From positions 13,983 to 77,982 of the forward strand of contig UQXF01000002.1 of NCBI GenBank assembly GCA_900544905.1: a stretch of 64,000 nucleotides of DNA, given 5' to 3'. The DNA is from an uncultured Clostridium sp. (GTDB lineage: Bacteria > Bacillota > Clostridia > Lachnospirales > Lachnospiraceae). The translations under genes and the position numbers were made by a program. Position 1 is the stretch's first letter. Every line of letters begins with the position of its first letter. The notes beneath the pieces are model-generated. The model worked only from the letters and a program-made list of their open reading frames with translations. It searched no databases and was not told the origin of the DNA. This document shows positions 9,297 through 16,954 of this stretch, piece after piece.

Positions 9297-10494
9297 AATA
9301 AAAAAAGTATTTTCCAAAACAAAAAACAGAATCGCAGTCATTGTTTTGTTTGCAATACTGATTGTAACCAGTATTCTGACCATTAACTGGGTGGAATATG
9401 TAGATGAAAACGGAAATCATTCTGTAGGAATTTCGGCGGCAAAGAGCCTCAGGGAAGCCAAAAATGAATGGGCTGGCTATTTGACTGAAGATGTATTGAA
9501 AGAAGTCCTTAAGCAAAATAATGCCATTAATAATTCGGAAGAAGCCTTATCAGACGATATTGAGGAGCAGAATAAGGCATTTTCTAAAAAGCAGGGAATT
9601 TCAGGAATTACTGATGTGATTAGCCATGCCTTCAGCGGATATAAGAATTACGATTATTATGCAGTTAATAGTGTTTCAAGTGAGGAAGTTGGAAATGTCT
9701 ATGCAAACAGGATTTCAGCCCTAAAGGAATATCTGGAGTCGGGCGGAGAAACCTTTACAGAAAAGGAAAAAGACTTTTTAATTCAGCAATACGAGAAGCT
9801 TGAAACGCCTTTTTACTATGAATACATAGATGGATGGGCGACATTATTGCAGCATATAGCTATCTTTATTATGATGCTGGCATTGGTTATTGGGTTTCTT
9901 GTATCCGGTATCTTTTCTGATGAATTCCAGACCAAAGCGGATTCCATTTTTTTCTCCACCAGATTTGGAAGAAAAAGAGGAACTTTATCCAAACTGGGAG
10001 CCGGATTCTGTATTACTTCGGGATTTTATGTGGTTTTTGTGCTTTTATATACCGTTATTGTGCTTTTTGTACTGGGAGCAGATGGTGCAAACTGTCCGGT
10101 CCAGCTGGATTTATGGAGAAGTGTTTATAATATTACCTTTTTACAGGCATATTTTTTTATTGTTTTGGGAGGATATATAGGGACAGTATTTGCTTCTACG
10201 CTTGCAATGCTGGTATCGGCGCTTACGCGTTCTACGCCAACCGCAATCATCGTACCTTTTATAGTATTATGTGCATTGCCGTTTTTGAGCAGAATCCTTC
10301 CCTTGCCGGAAATATGCTCCTTCTTCCCGGACCAGCTATTGGAAATATATCTGGCTATTAAAGACCCCGGACTTGTACAGATTGGCGGAAAAGTGGTGAC
10401 AATAGCAGCGGTTATCATACCCGTTTACGCGGGAATATGCCTGATTCTTCAACCTGTACTGTATAAGGTTTATAAAAAGGCGGAAATAAAATAA
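9283..10494 (+). CDS. ABC transporter permease
   Basis: 403 residues. ATG 9283 is preferred over the upstream in-frame ATG at 9241 because it follows AGGTGA and matches the usual MLRFEIKKVF-like N-terminus of ABC-2 permeases. One transmembrane helix (about residues 17-37) is followed by a long external domain (about 40-190), then five further helices. This is the ABC-2/NatB layout. It is the last gene of the sigma-factor operon and pairs with the ATPase at 8409-9296. Confidence 0.85.
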   Translation: MLRFEIKKVFSKTKNRIAVIVLFAILIVTSILTINWVEYVDENGNHSVGISAAKSLREAKNEWAGYLTEDVLKEVLKQNNAINNSEEALSDDIEEQNKAFSKKQGISGITDVISHAFSGYKNYDYYAVNSVSSEEVGNVYANRISALKEYLESGGETFTEKEKDFLIQQYEKLETPFYYEYIDGWATLLQHIAIFIMMLALVIGFLVSGIFSDEFQTKADSIFFSTRFGRKRGTLSKLGAGFCITSGFYVVFVLLYTVIVLFVLGADGANCPVQLDLWRSVYNITFLQAYFFIVLGGYIGTVFASTLAMLVSALTRSTPTAIIVPFIVLCALPFLSRILPLPEICSFFPDQLLEIYLAIKDPGLVQIGGKVVTIAAVIIPVYAGICLILQPVLYKVYKKAEIK

Positions 10495-10506
10495 ATGCAA
10501 CAAACA

Positions 10507-10558
10507 CGAACTGATGTTCAAATTTTCCGTTGCATTGATAATAGTGCTGTGCTATACT
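10507..10558 (+). promoter_or_regulatory. SOS box and promoter, copy A
   Basis: CGAACTGATGTTCA (10507-10520) matches the Gram-positive LexA/DinR box core GAAC-N4-GTTC. It is followed by TTGCAT (10530-10535), a 17-base spacer and TATACT (10553-10558). The whole block matches the uvrB promoter at 11991-12041 at 47 of 52 positions. It should drive an SOS-inducible transcript toward the nucleotidyltransferase gene. Confidence 0.75.
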
Positions 10559-10573
10559 AGTATCATGAAGAAT

Positions 10574-10620
10574 ACATAGGGAATGAATCAACCGCAGGCG
10601 GAAGGATTTGTTCCCTATGT
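10574..10620 (+). other. Hairpin in the copy-A leader
   Basis: ACATAGGGAA and TTCCCTATGT form a perfect 10-bp stem enclosing 27 bases, which include an inner CCGC/GCGG pairing. No T-run follows, so this is not a standard terminator. It lies about 15 bases after the copy-A -10 box, so it would be at the 5' end of that transcript. The rest of 10621-10787 shows no gene. Confidence 0.5.
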
Positions 10621-10787
10621 TACTATTCAGTTGTGATTCCTTGGAATTTATTCTCCGGGCGGAATGCCCTGCAGGAAAATTCTAAAATAACGCAATCAGA
10701 GATACAAAATTATTCGTGTCAGAAAAGATGTTGTTATTTTTCTGCAAGTTGATTATAATGTAATTATTAGTGAAAGAAGGGATTGCT

Positions 10788-11120
10788 ATGGAAAGCATTC
10801 AAAATATTTTATTGATGTTTGCACAGAGTGTTAGAGAACTTATGGGAAAGGATTTAAGCAGGATTCTAGTGTATGGTTCATACGCTCGTGGGGATTATAA
10901 TGAAAACTCGGATATAGATGTTATGATTCTAACCTCTTTGCCAGAGGATAAGATTGAGCCGATAGAGGATGCTTTATATGATGTGGCATTTGACCTTTTG
11001 ATGGAATATGGAGTGCACATTTCTGTCATTGTGAAAAATGAAGCACATTTCCAGTATTGGCTTGGTGCGCTGCCTTTTTATGATAATGTGGAATGTGAGG
11101 GGGTTGAGATTGTTGGATGA
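10788..11120 (+). CDS. MNT-type nucleotidyltransferase, antitoxin-like
   Basis: 110 residues. The minimal nucleotidyltransferase signature GS-x10-DID is intact (GSYARGDYNENSDID, about residues 33-47), as in MntA-type antitoxins that modify HEPN toxins with AMP. ATG 10788 follows AGAAGG, and the upstream GTG at 10770 lacks a site. The next gene, a HEPN protein, starts within the last bases of this one. This is the typical two-gene order of HEPN/MNT modules. Expression from the SOS-type promoter at 10507 is plausible because no terminator is seen between. Confidence 0.82.
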   Translation: MESIQNILLMFAQSVRELMGKDLSRILVYGSYARGDYNENSDIDVMILTSLPEDKIEPIEDALYDVAFDLLMEYGVHISVIVKNEAHFQYWLGALPFYDNVECEGVEIVG

Positions 11121-11514
11121 AAGACGTTGGAATTTGTGTAAATACCGGTTGGAACAAGCAAAAGAAAGCTTGAAAGCATCTGAAATTATGTTGGATAATG
11201 GGATGATAAAAGATGCCATCAATCGTTCCTATTATGCGTCATTTTATGCGATGAAGGCTGTATTGGCAATTGAGGAAAAAGACTTTAAGCGTCATAAGGA
11301 TGTGGTAGCATATTTTAATAAAATGTATGTGGCAACAGAGGTATTTCCGAGAGAATTAGGACGCATGATAGCAAAACTTCAGCAGTTAAGAGAAAAGTCT
11401 GATTATGATGATTTTTTTATTGTGTCTACAGAGAAAGCAGAACAGCAGATTTTGGCAGCAGGAAAGGTAATAGCAGAGGTTGAATGCTTTCTCAAAAAGT
11501 TTAGTGATGAATAG
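11113..11514 (+). CDS. HEPN domain protein, toxin-like partner
   Basis: About 133 residues from TTG 11113 (TTG 11110 is an alternative; the site is the GAGGGGG just upstream). The HEPN helical bundle is recognised by INRSYYASFYAMKAVLA, equivalent to the conserved YYAxFHAxKALL helix. In this copy the usual histidine of the RNase-type R-x4-6-H motif is replaced: the order is R-SYYAS-F-Y. Catalysis by the classical HEPN mechanism is therefore uncertain. It overlaps the nucleotidyltransferase gene and is followed by a hairpin terminator, forming a two-gene toxin-antitoxin-like unit. Confidence 0.75.
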   Translation: MDERRWNLCKYRLEQAKESLKASEIMLDNGMIKDAINRSYYASFYAMKAVLAIEEKDFKRHKDVVAYFNKMYVATEVFPRELGRMIAKLQQLREKSDYDDFFIVSTEKAEQQILAAGKVIAEVECFLKKFSDE

Positions 11515-11552
11515 GTAAATTTAATATATTCGGGGAGTAATAGAACTAAGTG

Positions 11553-11586
11553 AATCCGTAGATAGAAATATTTACGGATTTTGTTA
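11553..11586 (+). terminator. Terminator of the MNT/HEPN pair
   Basis: AATCCGTA and TACGGATT flank a 12-base loop, followed by TTGTTAGTTT. A moderate stem with a broken T-run, 38 bases after the HEPN stop. Confidence 0.6.
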
Positions 11587-11590
11587 GTTT

Positions 11591-11690
11591 GTGCGCCGTG
11601 GACGAGCTCTTACGGGTGAGAGTCCCGAGTACATCTAGGTAACAAGGAAGTACATAGCTGAACGGCAAGGGCGTGCACCTTAAGCATGGA
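11591..11690 (+). mobile_element. Group II intron-like 5' remnant
   Basis: The segment begins GTGCGCC, the conserved 5' start of many bacterial group II introns. It continues with CGGGTGAGAGTCCCG, like the domain I hairpin region of these introns. No reverse transcriptase/maturase gene follows and I cannot find a domain V hairpin, so this would be a truncated relic. The right boundary is uncertain. It lies in the accessory insert between the two SOS promoter copies. Confidence 0.45.
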
Positions 11691-11698
11691 AGGCTCAA

Positions 11699-11869
11699 GT
11701 GTTTGAGGTGGAAAAGGTAGAGGAACTGTATGGTGAGATATTGATGTCAGTGAAAGCACCGAAGAGAGATGGGAAGGGATATGCATACCCTACAATGGGA
11801 CACATGATTGGTTTGGAAGGGAAGAGAATTGAAGACCGGAAGGAACTGTTAGCAAAGGCAGGGTATTAA
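11699..11869 (+). pseudogene. Possible short ORF or gene fragment (56 codons)
   Basis: An uninterrupted frame from GTG 11699, closely preceded by GGAAGG, to TAA 11869. The product is hydrophilic, with a central KGYAYPTMGHMIGLEGK segment, and looks like a piece of a normal protein rather than a random frame. I do not recognise the family. It sits directly after the intron-like remnant, so it may be the 3' remains of a gene lost when the insert formed. The stretch 11870-11990 shows nothing further. Confidence 0.3.
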
Positions 11870-11990
11870 CCGTCATAAAGAAAGCAATGGTATTTTGGAC
11901 AGGTTTGTAATATCGGATAAATTATGAATGAAAAAAGTTGCCGACGATTACTGACAGTAACGGGGACTTATAACATTAAATCAGAGAAAA

Positions 11991-12041
11991 CGAACAGATG
12001 TTCAAATATTCGTTGCAATGATAATAGTGCTGTGCTATAAT
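11991..12041 (+). promoter_or_regulatory. SOS box and promoter of uvrB, copy B
   Basis: CGAACAGATGTTCA (11991-12004) is a good DinR/LexA box. TTGCAA (12013-12018) and TATAAT (12036-12041) are separated by 17 bases. It lies 233 bases before the uvrB ATG, leaving a long structured leader. LexA bound here would cover the region just upstream of the -35. Confidence 0.8.
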
Positions 12042-12047
12042 ATGCGT

Positions 12048-12219
12048 GAAGACAAAAGCGAAGCTTTTTTTGAAAATTTTGTCTTCTTCTACAATAAAGC
12101 CATGCAAGCTCAAAGGCAAAGCCTTTTTGCTCACGGGCATTCGCCCTATAGCACTGAAAAATCAGGAATCCCCTGGAATGTGGACATTTCGGAGATTCCT
12201 TTTTTCAGGCTACATGGCT
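12048..12219 (+). other. Structured uvrB mRNA leader
   Basis: Several nested pairings are visible. GAAGACAAAA (12048-12057) pairs with TTTTGTCTTC (12077-12086). AGCCATG (12098-12104) pairs with CATGGCT (12213-12219), closing a ~120-base branched domain. Inside it are AAGGC/GCCTT, GGGC/GCCC with an ATTC loop, and a long hairpin at 12154-12208 in which AGGAATC pairs with GATTCCT and CTGAAAAA with TTTTTCAG. The order resembles a folded RNA or a small palindromic repeat. No known riboswitch is recognised. An open frame crosses this region in frame with uvrB but has no ribosome site. Confidence 0.5.
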
Positions 12220-12273
12220 CATTGCTTTCGTGAAAATCATAAAGTTTTGCAAACAGGAGGTGTAATATCCATT

Positions 12274-14271
12274 ATGGAACACTTTGTTTTACATTCCGAA
12301 TTTAAGCCTACCGGCGACCAGCCTAAAGCAATCGAACAATTAGTGAAAGGTTTCAAAGAAGGTAATCAGTTTCAGACACTTTTAGGAGTTACCGGCTCCG
12401 GAAAAACCTTTACCATGGCGAATGTAATTGCACAACTGAATAAACCGACATTGATTATTGCACACAACAAAACGCTGGCAGCCCAGCTGTATAGTGAGTT
12501 TAAGGAATTTTTCCCGAATAATGCAGTGGAATATTTTGTCTCCTACTACGATTATTACCAGCCGGAGGCATATGTACCTTCCACCGATACTTACATTGAG
12601 AAGGATTCTTCCATCAATGATGAGATTGATAAATTAAGACATTCGGCAACTGCAGCCCTGATTGAGCGGAAGGATGTCATTGTCATTTCTTCGGTATCCT
12701 GTATCTATGGTATCGGTTCGCCGGAGGATTATGAGGAAATGATGCTTACTCTCCGAACAGGAATGACCTATGAATGGGATAAGCTGATTTCGGATTTAAT
12801 TGATATTCAGTATGAACGGAATGAAATGGACTTTAAAAGGGGAACTTTCCGGGTACATGGGGATGTGCTGGAGATTTTGCCGGTTTCCACCTTTGAGGAT
12901 GCTATCCGTATTGAGTTTTTTGGGGATGAGATTGACCGTATGGTGGAATTTGACCCTCTTACCGGAGAGGTAAAAAGAGGAATCAACTGTGCATTTATTT
13001 TCCCTGCCTCCCACTATGTTGTGGCACAGGACAAGATTGAGCGTGCTGTGGAGGAGATTGAAGCAGAGCTGGAACAGCAGGTTGCTTACTTCAAGGAAAA
13101 TGACAAGCTTCTTGAGGCACAGAGAATCAGTGAACGGACGCATTTCGATATGGAGATGCTAAAAGAGACAGGCTTTTGTTCCGGTATTGAGAATTATTCC
13201 AGACCATTGGCTGGATTAGAGCCGGGAGCAACTCCGAATACGCTGCTGGAATTTTTTAAGGATGATTTTCTGATGATTATAGATGAGTCCCATATTACGG
13301 TGCCGCAAATCCGGGGTATGTATGCGGGAGACCGTTCCAGAAAACAGACATTGGTGGACTTTGGCTTCCGTCTTCCCTCTGCCATGGATAACCGTCCATT
13401 GCGGTTTGATGAGTTTGAGGAGAAGCTGGACCAGGTTATGTTCGTGTCTGCCACACCGTCTGATTATGAGGCAGAGCATGAACTGCTTCGTGCAGAGCAG
13501 TTAATCCGCCCAACCGGGCTTCTTGACCCGTTAATTGAAGTGAAACCGGTGGAGGGTCAGGTGGATGACCTGCTGTCTGAGGTGAACAAAGAAGTGGAAA
13601 AGGGCAATAAAATATTAGTGACAACCCTCACAAAGCGTATGGCAGAGGATTTGACAGATTATCTGAGGGACCAGGGAGTGAAGGTAAAATATCTTCATTC
13701 TGATATTGATACCTTAGAGCGGATTGAGATAGTACGGGACCTGCGTATGGGTGTTTTCGATGTGTTAGTGGGAATCAACCTGTTAAGAGAGGGTCTGGAT
13801 ATTCCGGAAATTACACTGGTTGCGATTCTGGATGCGGATAAAGAGGGATTTCTCCGTTCCGAGACCTCACTGGTACAGACAGTTGGACGTGCTGCACGTA
13901 ACAGTGAGGGCAGGGTTATTATGTATGCGGACGAGATTACCCGTTCCATGCGCGTGGCGATTGATGAGACCAACCGCAGACGTCAGATTCAGGATGCCTA
14001 TAATAAGGAGCATGGTATTACTCCGACTACAATACAGAAGTCAATTCGTGATTTGATAACCACTTCAACAGATGAGGATGTTGAGGCCTTGAATGCAAAG
14101 CTGCAGGAGAAGGACATTGAGTCCATGTCCAGAAAAGAGCTGCAGGCAGAGATTAAAAAATACACGAAGAAAATGGAGACAGCGGCAGCAGAGCTTAACT
14201 TTGAGATGGCAGCAGAGTATAGAGACAGACTCAAGGAGTTAAAGGTGACGCTCAGGGACTATGATGCGTAA
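12274..14271 (+). CDS. uvrB: Excinuclease ABC subunit B
   Basis: 665 residues, the family's normal length. UvrB receives damaged DNA from UvrA, verifies the lesion with its beta-hairpin and recruits UvrC. Visible: Walker [11 protein letters not shown] (residues ~37-46), the tyrosine-rich beta-hairpin [10 protein letters not shown] (~90-100), helicase motif II DESH, motif V/VI including TVGRAARN, and the C-terminal UVR domain ([13 protein letters not shown]) that contacts UvrC. The start is ATG 12274 behind CAGGAGG; the frame open to 12046 includes 76 extra codons of leader. Controlled by the SOS box at 11991. uvrA lies 8 kb downstream with its own SOS box, separated by the dlt-like operon. 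Confidence 0.97.
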   Translation: MEHFVLHSEFKPTGDQPKAIEQLVKGFKEGNQFQTLLGVTGSGKTFTMANVIAQLNKPTLIIAHNKTLAAQLYSEFKEFFPNNAVEYFVSYYDYYQPEAYVPSTDTYIEKDSSINDEIDKLRHSATAALIERKDVIVISSVSCIYGIGSPEDYEEMMLTLRTGMTYEWDKLISDLIDIQYERNEMDFKRGTFRVHGDVLEILPVSTFEDAIRIEFFGDEIDRMVEFDPLTGEVKRGINCAFIFPASHYVVAQDKIERAVEEIEAELEQQVAYFKENDKLLEAQRISERTHFDMEMLKETGFCSGIENYSRPLAGLEPGATPNTLLEFFKDDFLMIIDESHITVPQIRGMYAGDRSRKQTLVDFGFRLPSAMDNRPLRFDEFEEKLDQVMFVSATPSDYEAEHELLRAEQLIRPTGLLDPLIEVKPVEGQVDDLLSEVNKEVEKGNKILVTTLTKRMAEDLTDYLRDQGVKVKYLHSDIDTLERIEIVRDLRMGVFDVLVGINLLREGLDIPEITLVAILDADKEGFLRSETSLVQTVGRAARNSEGRVIMYADEITRSMRVAIDETNRRRQIQDAYNKEHGITPTTIQKSIRDLITTSTDEDVEALNAKLQEKDIESMSRKELQAEIKKYTKKMETAAAELNFEMAAEYRDRLKELKVTLRDYDA

Positions 14272-14284
14272 GCATGTTTTAAGG

Positions 14285-15199
14285 CTAATCGCCGGATTCC
14301 CTGCATCTATCCTCCAGTGTATAATTTGCACGGAAGTATTCCCCCATAAAGCTTGTCACCTTTTTTGCACCGCTGAGATTTAAATGGTCGCCTCCGTCTT
14401 TGGTATCCTTCTTCCAGTTTATTTTAACTCCCTCCTCCAGATTGAGGTCAATGTAATCAACACTATGGGAATCTGCCCACTCCTGCACGCCGTTATGCTT
14501 TTTGTAGTTCCAGTTTTTTGGCGACGGCGTACTTACCAGAAGAAGCTTTGCCTGGTTTTCTTCGCATAGGGTAACAATTTGCTCCAGATAAGAGGAAATG
14601 TCCTTTTTGACGGTACGTTTCTTTTTGGTTTTTTTCATATACTTGCCGCCCTTATAGGGTATTACATTCTTTCTTACAATGAATCCCTTTTGTTTTCTGC
14701 GTCGCTCATCCCGGCTTTTTGGCAGCAGCTTCCGGGCAGCCTTTTTCCAGGATGCGTGATTTGCAAATACGGGAAGGGTGTCTGTTAAATAGTTCATGAC
14801 CAAATCCGGATTCTCTTCCTTGGATTTCAAATCACGGAACAGGCAGTTGGTTTCCAGTACAATAACCTTTGGAGATTGGGTTTCAAAGGCATCCTTTAAG
14901 ATTGCGTAGGTATCGCAGACTTTTTGTGCCGCTGTACCGCACACATAGGATGAATAGCCGTATTTGGAGTATAAATGCCGGGGAGAAAAGGCGGCATAAC
15001 TTTCACTGTCACCGAAAAAGAGTATATCCAGACTGTTGTCTGGCTCTGCTTTTATATCAGCAGTTTTTACGCTGACAGAAAGGGAGTCATACACATAAAG
15101 ACCATCCTTTCGCTGGAAAAAGAATGAAATTATAATAAGCAGTATAACAAGGCCCAGCAAGAACCCTGTGCATTTCAATAAATTCTTGTGTGTTTTCAA
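14285..15199 (-). CDS. DltD/SGNH-like membrane-anchored protein
   Basis: 304 residues. One N-terminal transmembrane helix (about 10-29) is followed by an extracytoplasmic SGNH/GDSL-fold domain. The nucleophile-type motif ILFFGDSESY is near residue 60, and the C-terminal DxxH motif is seen in GGDHLNLSGAKK (about 270-280). Proteins of this kind accompany MBOAT acyltransferases and assist final transfer of the acyl or aminoacyl group, like DltD. It starts at TTG 15199 with CGGAGG nine bases upstream. Last gene of the five-gene leftward operon, 32 bases after the MBOAT gene. The domain between the motifs is basic (RKKRTVKK). Confidence 0.8.
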   Translation of the reverse strand: MKTHKNLLKCTGFLLGLVILLIIISFFFQRKDGLYVYDSLSVSVKTADIKAEPDNSLDILFFGDSESYAAFSPRHLYSKYGYSSYVCGTAAQKVCDTYAILKDAFETQSPKVIVLETNCLFRDLKSKEENPDLVMNYLTDTLPVFANHASWKKAARKLLPKSRDERRRKQKGFIVRKNVIPYKGGKYMKKTKKKRTVKKDISSYLEQIVTLCEENQAKLLLVSTPSPKNWNYKKHNGVQEWADSHSVDYIDLNLEEGVKINWKKDTKDGGDHLNLSGAKKVTSFMGEYFRANYTLEDRCRESGD

Positions 15200-15231
15200 T
15201 GTTCGATTCCTCCGTTAAAAGCAGCCGGTAC

Positions 15232-16722
15232 CTAATAGGTGGCATAAATCATATCTACAACCGTATAGCCAGCGCCATAGGCACCGAATATTACGATACA
15301 GAAAATGACGGCATACCAGAAGCTCCATCTAAGCGGAAGGTTCAAGGAAGCAACCTTCTCCCGGATGGAAATACCTTTTTCATGAATAATGTCTACCACC
15401 AGAACAATAAATATTCCGGCAAGGGAAAGAAGGATATCATAATTATCCAGACCAAAGTCCATTTCCTTCAGCACAGAAATATGAAAGCTGGTAAAAATTC
15501 TTCCCAGCATGCCGAAGCCCTGGGTAATACTGCTGGCACGAAAGAACAATTCACCAACATTAACAATTATAAAAAGCTTTAATGCAGTAAGAAGACGCCA
15601 GCCGATTTTTTCTGTGTGTATATTCTTTCGCTCAATAAATTTTTCTATTGGTGCTTCCGTTATATTTTCAATAAAAATCAATACAAAATAGTACATACCA
15701 TAAAACAGATATGTCCATCCGGCGCCATGCCAGATACCGTTTGAAAGCCATACAAAAAACAATGCAATAATTGGTGCCACAAATTTGCTGACACCAATGC
15801 CCCAGACACCCTTCACCTTTTTGGCAAGCTTTTTTACAGGTTTTGCCAGGGAAAGAGGATAAAATACATAGTCCTTCAGCCATCTTCCCAGAGTAATATG
15901 CCATCTGCGCCAGAAGTCCGAGGCATTTTTTGCAAAAAATGGCTGCCGGAAATTCTCCGGGAGCTTCACACCGAATATTTTACCGCTTCCCAGTATGATA
16001 TCCATACATCCCGAAAATTCCGTATAGAGCTGAATAGTGTAGCAGACCACTGCAACAGCGATTGCCGAACCATCGTATTTTTCGTAATCTCCAAATATTT
16101 TAAAAATTACGGGAGCAAGCCTGTCGGCAACCATCATCTTTTTAAACAGTCCCCACAAAATCCGCTGGTATCCGGATGCCAGATTGCTATATTCAATGCT
16201 CCTTCCGGCATAGAGGGTGTCTGCTGTTTCGGAGAATTTACTGATAGGTCCCTCCATGATTTGTGGGAAAAAGCTTAAGAACAGGGCAACCTTTGCAAGG
16301 TTTTTCTCTGCTTTGATGGTTCCCCTGTACACATCTGTCATATAGGAAATGGTTTCCAGGGTATAGTAGGATATACCAATTGGTGCGATAAGGGTAAGTC
16401 CAAATACCTTTAAATACTTGAATACAATCAGCATTCCAAGCGTAATCGCAATACCGCCGGCAAGAATATAACGCTTCTTTTTTGTCAGCTGTTTTCCCTT
16501 TACAGATGCGTGTTCAGCGACATAGGCAAGAAGCCTGCCTGTGCCATAGGTGGCAAGGGTTGCAATGAACAGATACAGAATCAGCCACTTGCTGACCATC
16601 CAGAAAAACACATAATCGGCAGTAAGAAGCACCAGCCAGCGGAAGCGGGCTGGTGTAAGCTGGTATAAAAGAATTACAACAGGCAGAAATAACAGACTGT
16701 AGGTCAGTAAATGATACTCCAA
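15232..16722 (-). CDS. MBOAT-family O-acyltransferase, DltB-like
   Basis: 496 residues with about 11-12 transmembrane segments. MBOAT signatures: FWRRWHITLGRWLKDYVFYPL (about 270-290) and the catalytic histidine in SNGIWHGAGWTYLFYG (about 325-340). In the Dlt pathway the MBOAT protein moves the carrier-bound aminoacyl group across the membrane to teichoic acid; in alginate-type systems it acetylates exopolysaccharide. The preceding carrier-protein gene favours the Dlt-like role. The start is TTG 16722, since AAAGGAGG lies inside the end of the upstream carrier gene. Length is greater than classical DltB (~400-415) and closer to AlgI-like proteins (~480). Confidence 0.88.
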   Translation of the reverse strand: MEYHLLTYSLLFLPVVILLYQLTPARFRWLVLLTADYVFFWMVSKWLILYLFIATLATYGTGRLLAYVAEHASVKGKQLTKKKRYILAGGIAITLGMLIVFKYLKVFGLTLIAPIGISYYTLETISYMTDVYRGTIKAEKNLAKVALFLSFFPQIMEGPISKFSETADTLYAGRSIEYSNLASGYQRILWGLFKKMMVADRLAPVIFKIFGDYEKYDGSAIAVAVVCYTIQLYTEFSGCMDIILGSGKIFGVKLPENFRQPFFAKNASDFWRRWHITLGRWLKDYVFYPLSLAKPVKKLAKKVKGVWGIGVSKFVAPIIALFFVWLSNGIWHGAGWTYLFYGMYYFVLIFIENITEAPIEKFIERKNIHTEKIGWRLLTALKLFIIVNVGELFFRASSITQGFGMLGRIFTSFHISVLKEMDFGLDNYDILLSLAGIFIVLVVDIIHEKGISIREKVASLNLPLRWSFWYAVIFCIVIFGAYGAGYTVVDMIYATY

Positions 16723-16723
16723 T

Positions 16724-16954
16724 CTAATTTTCCTCCTTTAGCCGGTTAATCATTTCCCAGAGCTTTGCTGCGGAATTAAAATTCTCAGGCGTCAGCTCTG
16801 CCGGGGAAACTTCAATATCAAATGCGTCCTCAATTTCCGATACGAGAGACAAAATACCAAAGGAATTTAAAATATGGTCATCAATCAGTGTGGTACAGTT
16901 TGCCACATCTTCTCCCGGTAAAAGCTCCTCTAAAATTTCAATTAATTCTTCCAT
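16724..16954 (-). CDS. Acyl/peptidyl carrier protein, DltC-like
   Basis: 76 residues, a typical size. The phosphopantetheine attachment serine is in DDHILNSFGILSLVSEIED (near residue 34). ATG 16954 is chosen over the in-frame ATG at 16978 because CGGAGG lies between them at proper spacing from 16954. It would carry the activated amino acid as a thioester from the adenylation enzyme to the MBOAT protein. It overlaps the decarboxylase gene by 17 bases and ends one base before the MBOAT start, so all are coupled. Confidence 0.88.
   Translation of the reverse strand: MEELIEILEELLPGEDVANCTTLIDDHILNSFGILSLVSEIEDAFDIEVSPAELTPENFNSAAKLWEMINRLKEEN

Noticed and set aside
12018..12233. 71-codon frame in the uvrB leader
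   Set aside because: It begins within the promoter -10 region, has no ribosome site and follows palindromic sequence.
12046..12273. Long N-terminal extension of UvrB
   Set aside because: The in-frame extension has no ribosome site, is not UvrB-like, and overlaps the structured leader; the true start is ATG 12274 with CAGGAGG.
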